This document shows positions 15,218 to 15,276 of a stretch of 15,276 bases of DNA, in pieces. Where the stretch lies: the NCBI GenBank assembly GCA_027044845.1, contig JALUBM010000252.1, positions 1 to 15,276 of the forward strand, in the 5' to 3' direction. Position numbers and translations under genes: made by a program. The notes beneath the pieces were generated by a model that made no database searches, had not been told where the DNA came from, and saw only the letters and a list, made by a program, of their open reading frames with translations. This stretch comes from Sulfurimonas sp. (GTDB lineage Bacteria > Campylobacterota > Campylobacteria > Campylobacterales > Sulfurimonadaceae). The stretch's first letter is position 1; each line of letters begins with the position of its first letter.

Positions 15218-15267
15218 TCTGAGATTTATAGGAGTTTTGCAAGAAGTATAAAGTTTTATCTGAGATT
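15218..15267. repeat. Direct repeat TCTGAGATT x2 upstream of the desaturase
   Basis: TCTGAGATT occurs at 15218-15226 and 15259-15267, 41 bp apart (about four helical turns), each followed by a TATA-rich run. It may be a pair of regulator sites, or chance. Nothing else is seen between 15195 and the right edge. Confidence 0.4.
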
Positions 15268-15276
15268 ATATATAAT

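Noticed and set aside
1..15276. Mobile element, defence island or CRISPR array
   Set aside because: All genes are recognisable housekeeping, envelope or signalling genes; no spaced repeats, integrase, transposase or attachment-like duplication was seen.

Overview
The window looks like chromosomal DNA of a low-GC, probably marine member of the Campylobacterota (Sulfurimonas/Sulfurovum-like). The evidence is AT-rich coding, the bamD-lon neighbourhood, an Aer/CetB-type PAS protein beside a multi-receiver hybrid kinase, an NhaD-type sodium/proton antiporter, and many TTG/ATG starts with overlapping gene ends. The assignment rests on recognising protein families by eye; no database search was run. 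I see no transposase, integrase, CRISPR array, rRNA or tRNA.

Layout. Positions 1-168 (minus) hold the 5' end of an exported or membrane protein that runs off the left edge. It is divergent from a plus-strand pair, bamD (outer-membrane assembly lipoprotein) and lon (ATP-dependent protease). lon ends tail-to-tail, with an 8-nt overlap, against a minus-strand three-gene signalling cassette. Read 5' to 3' on the minus strand, that cassette is an Aer-type PAS protein, a protein with a PAS-like N-terminus plus two HPt modules, and a membrane hybrid histidine kinase with one intact and two degraded receivers. Upstream on the same strand lie uvrC (nucleotide excision repair) and a small DUF721/DciA-like gene. 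From about 9582 the plus strand carries a tightly coupled operon: tiny LptM-like lipoprotein, nadB (L-aspartate oxidase) and nhaD. A separate plus-strand OprP/O-type porin follows, with its own promoter carrying a Pho-box-like direct repeat. A hairpin terminator separates it from a minus-strand fatty acid desaturase.

How the parts fit. The most interesting unit is the PAS / HPt / hybrid-kinase cassette. The kinase has two membrane segments, almost no periplasmic loop and no sensor domain, while the first gene encodes an Aer-like, presumably FAD-binding PAS with no output domain. I infer a split redox- or energy-sensing phosphorelay, His139 (kinase) to Asp557 (receiver) to His223 (HPt), with the final target outside the window.

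The second notable signal is transcriptional. The DUF721-like gene has a near-consensus promoter (CTGACA, 17 nt, TGC-TATAAT) whose predicted +1 is the A of its ATG, so its mRNA should be leaderless. That promoter lies inside the signal-peptide coding part of the divergent lipoprotein gene. The truncated gene at the left edge has the same TGCTATAAT-N6-ATG arrangement.
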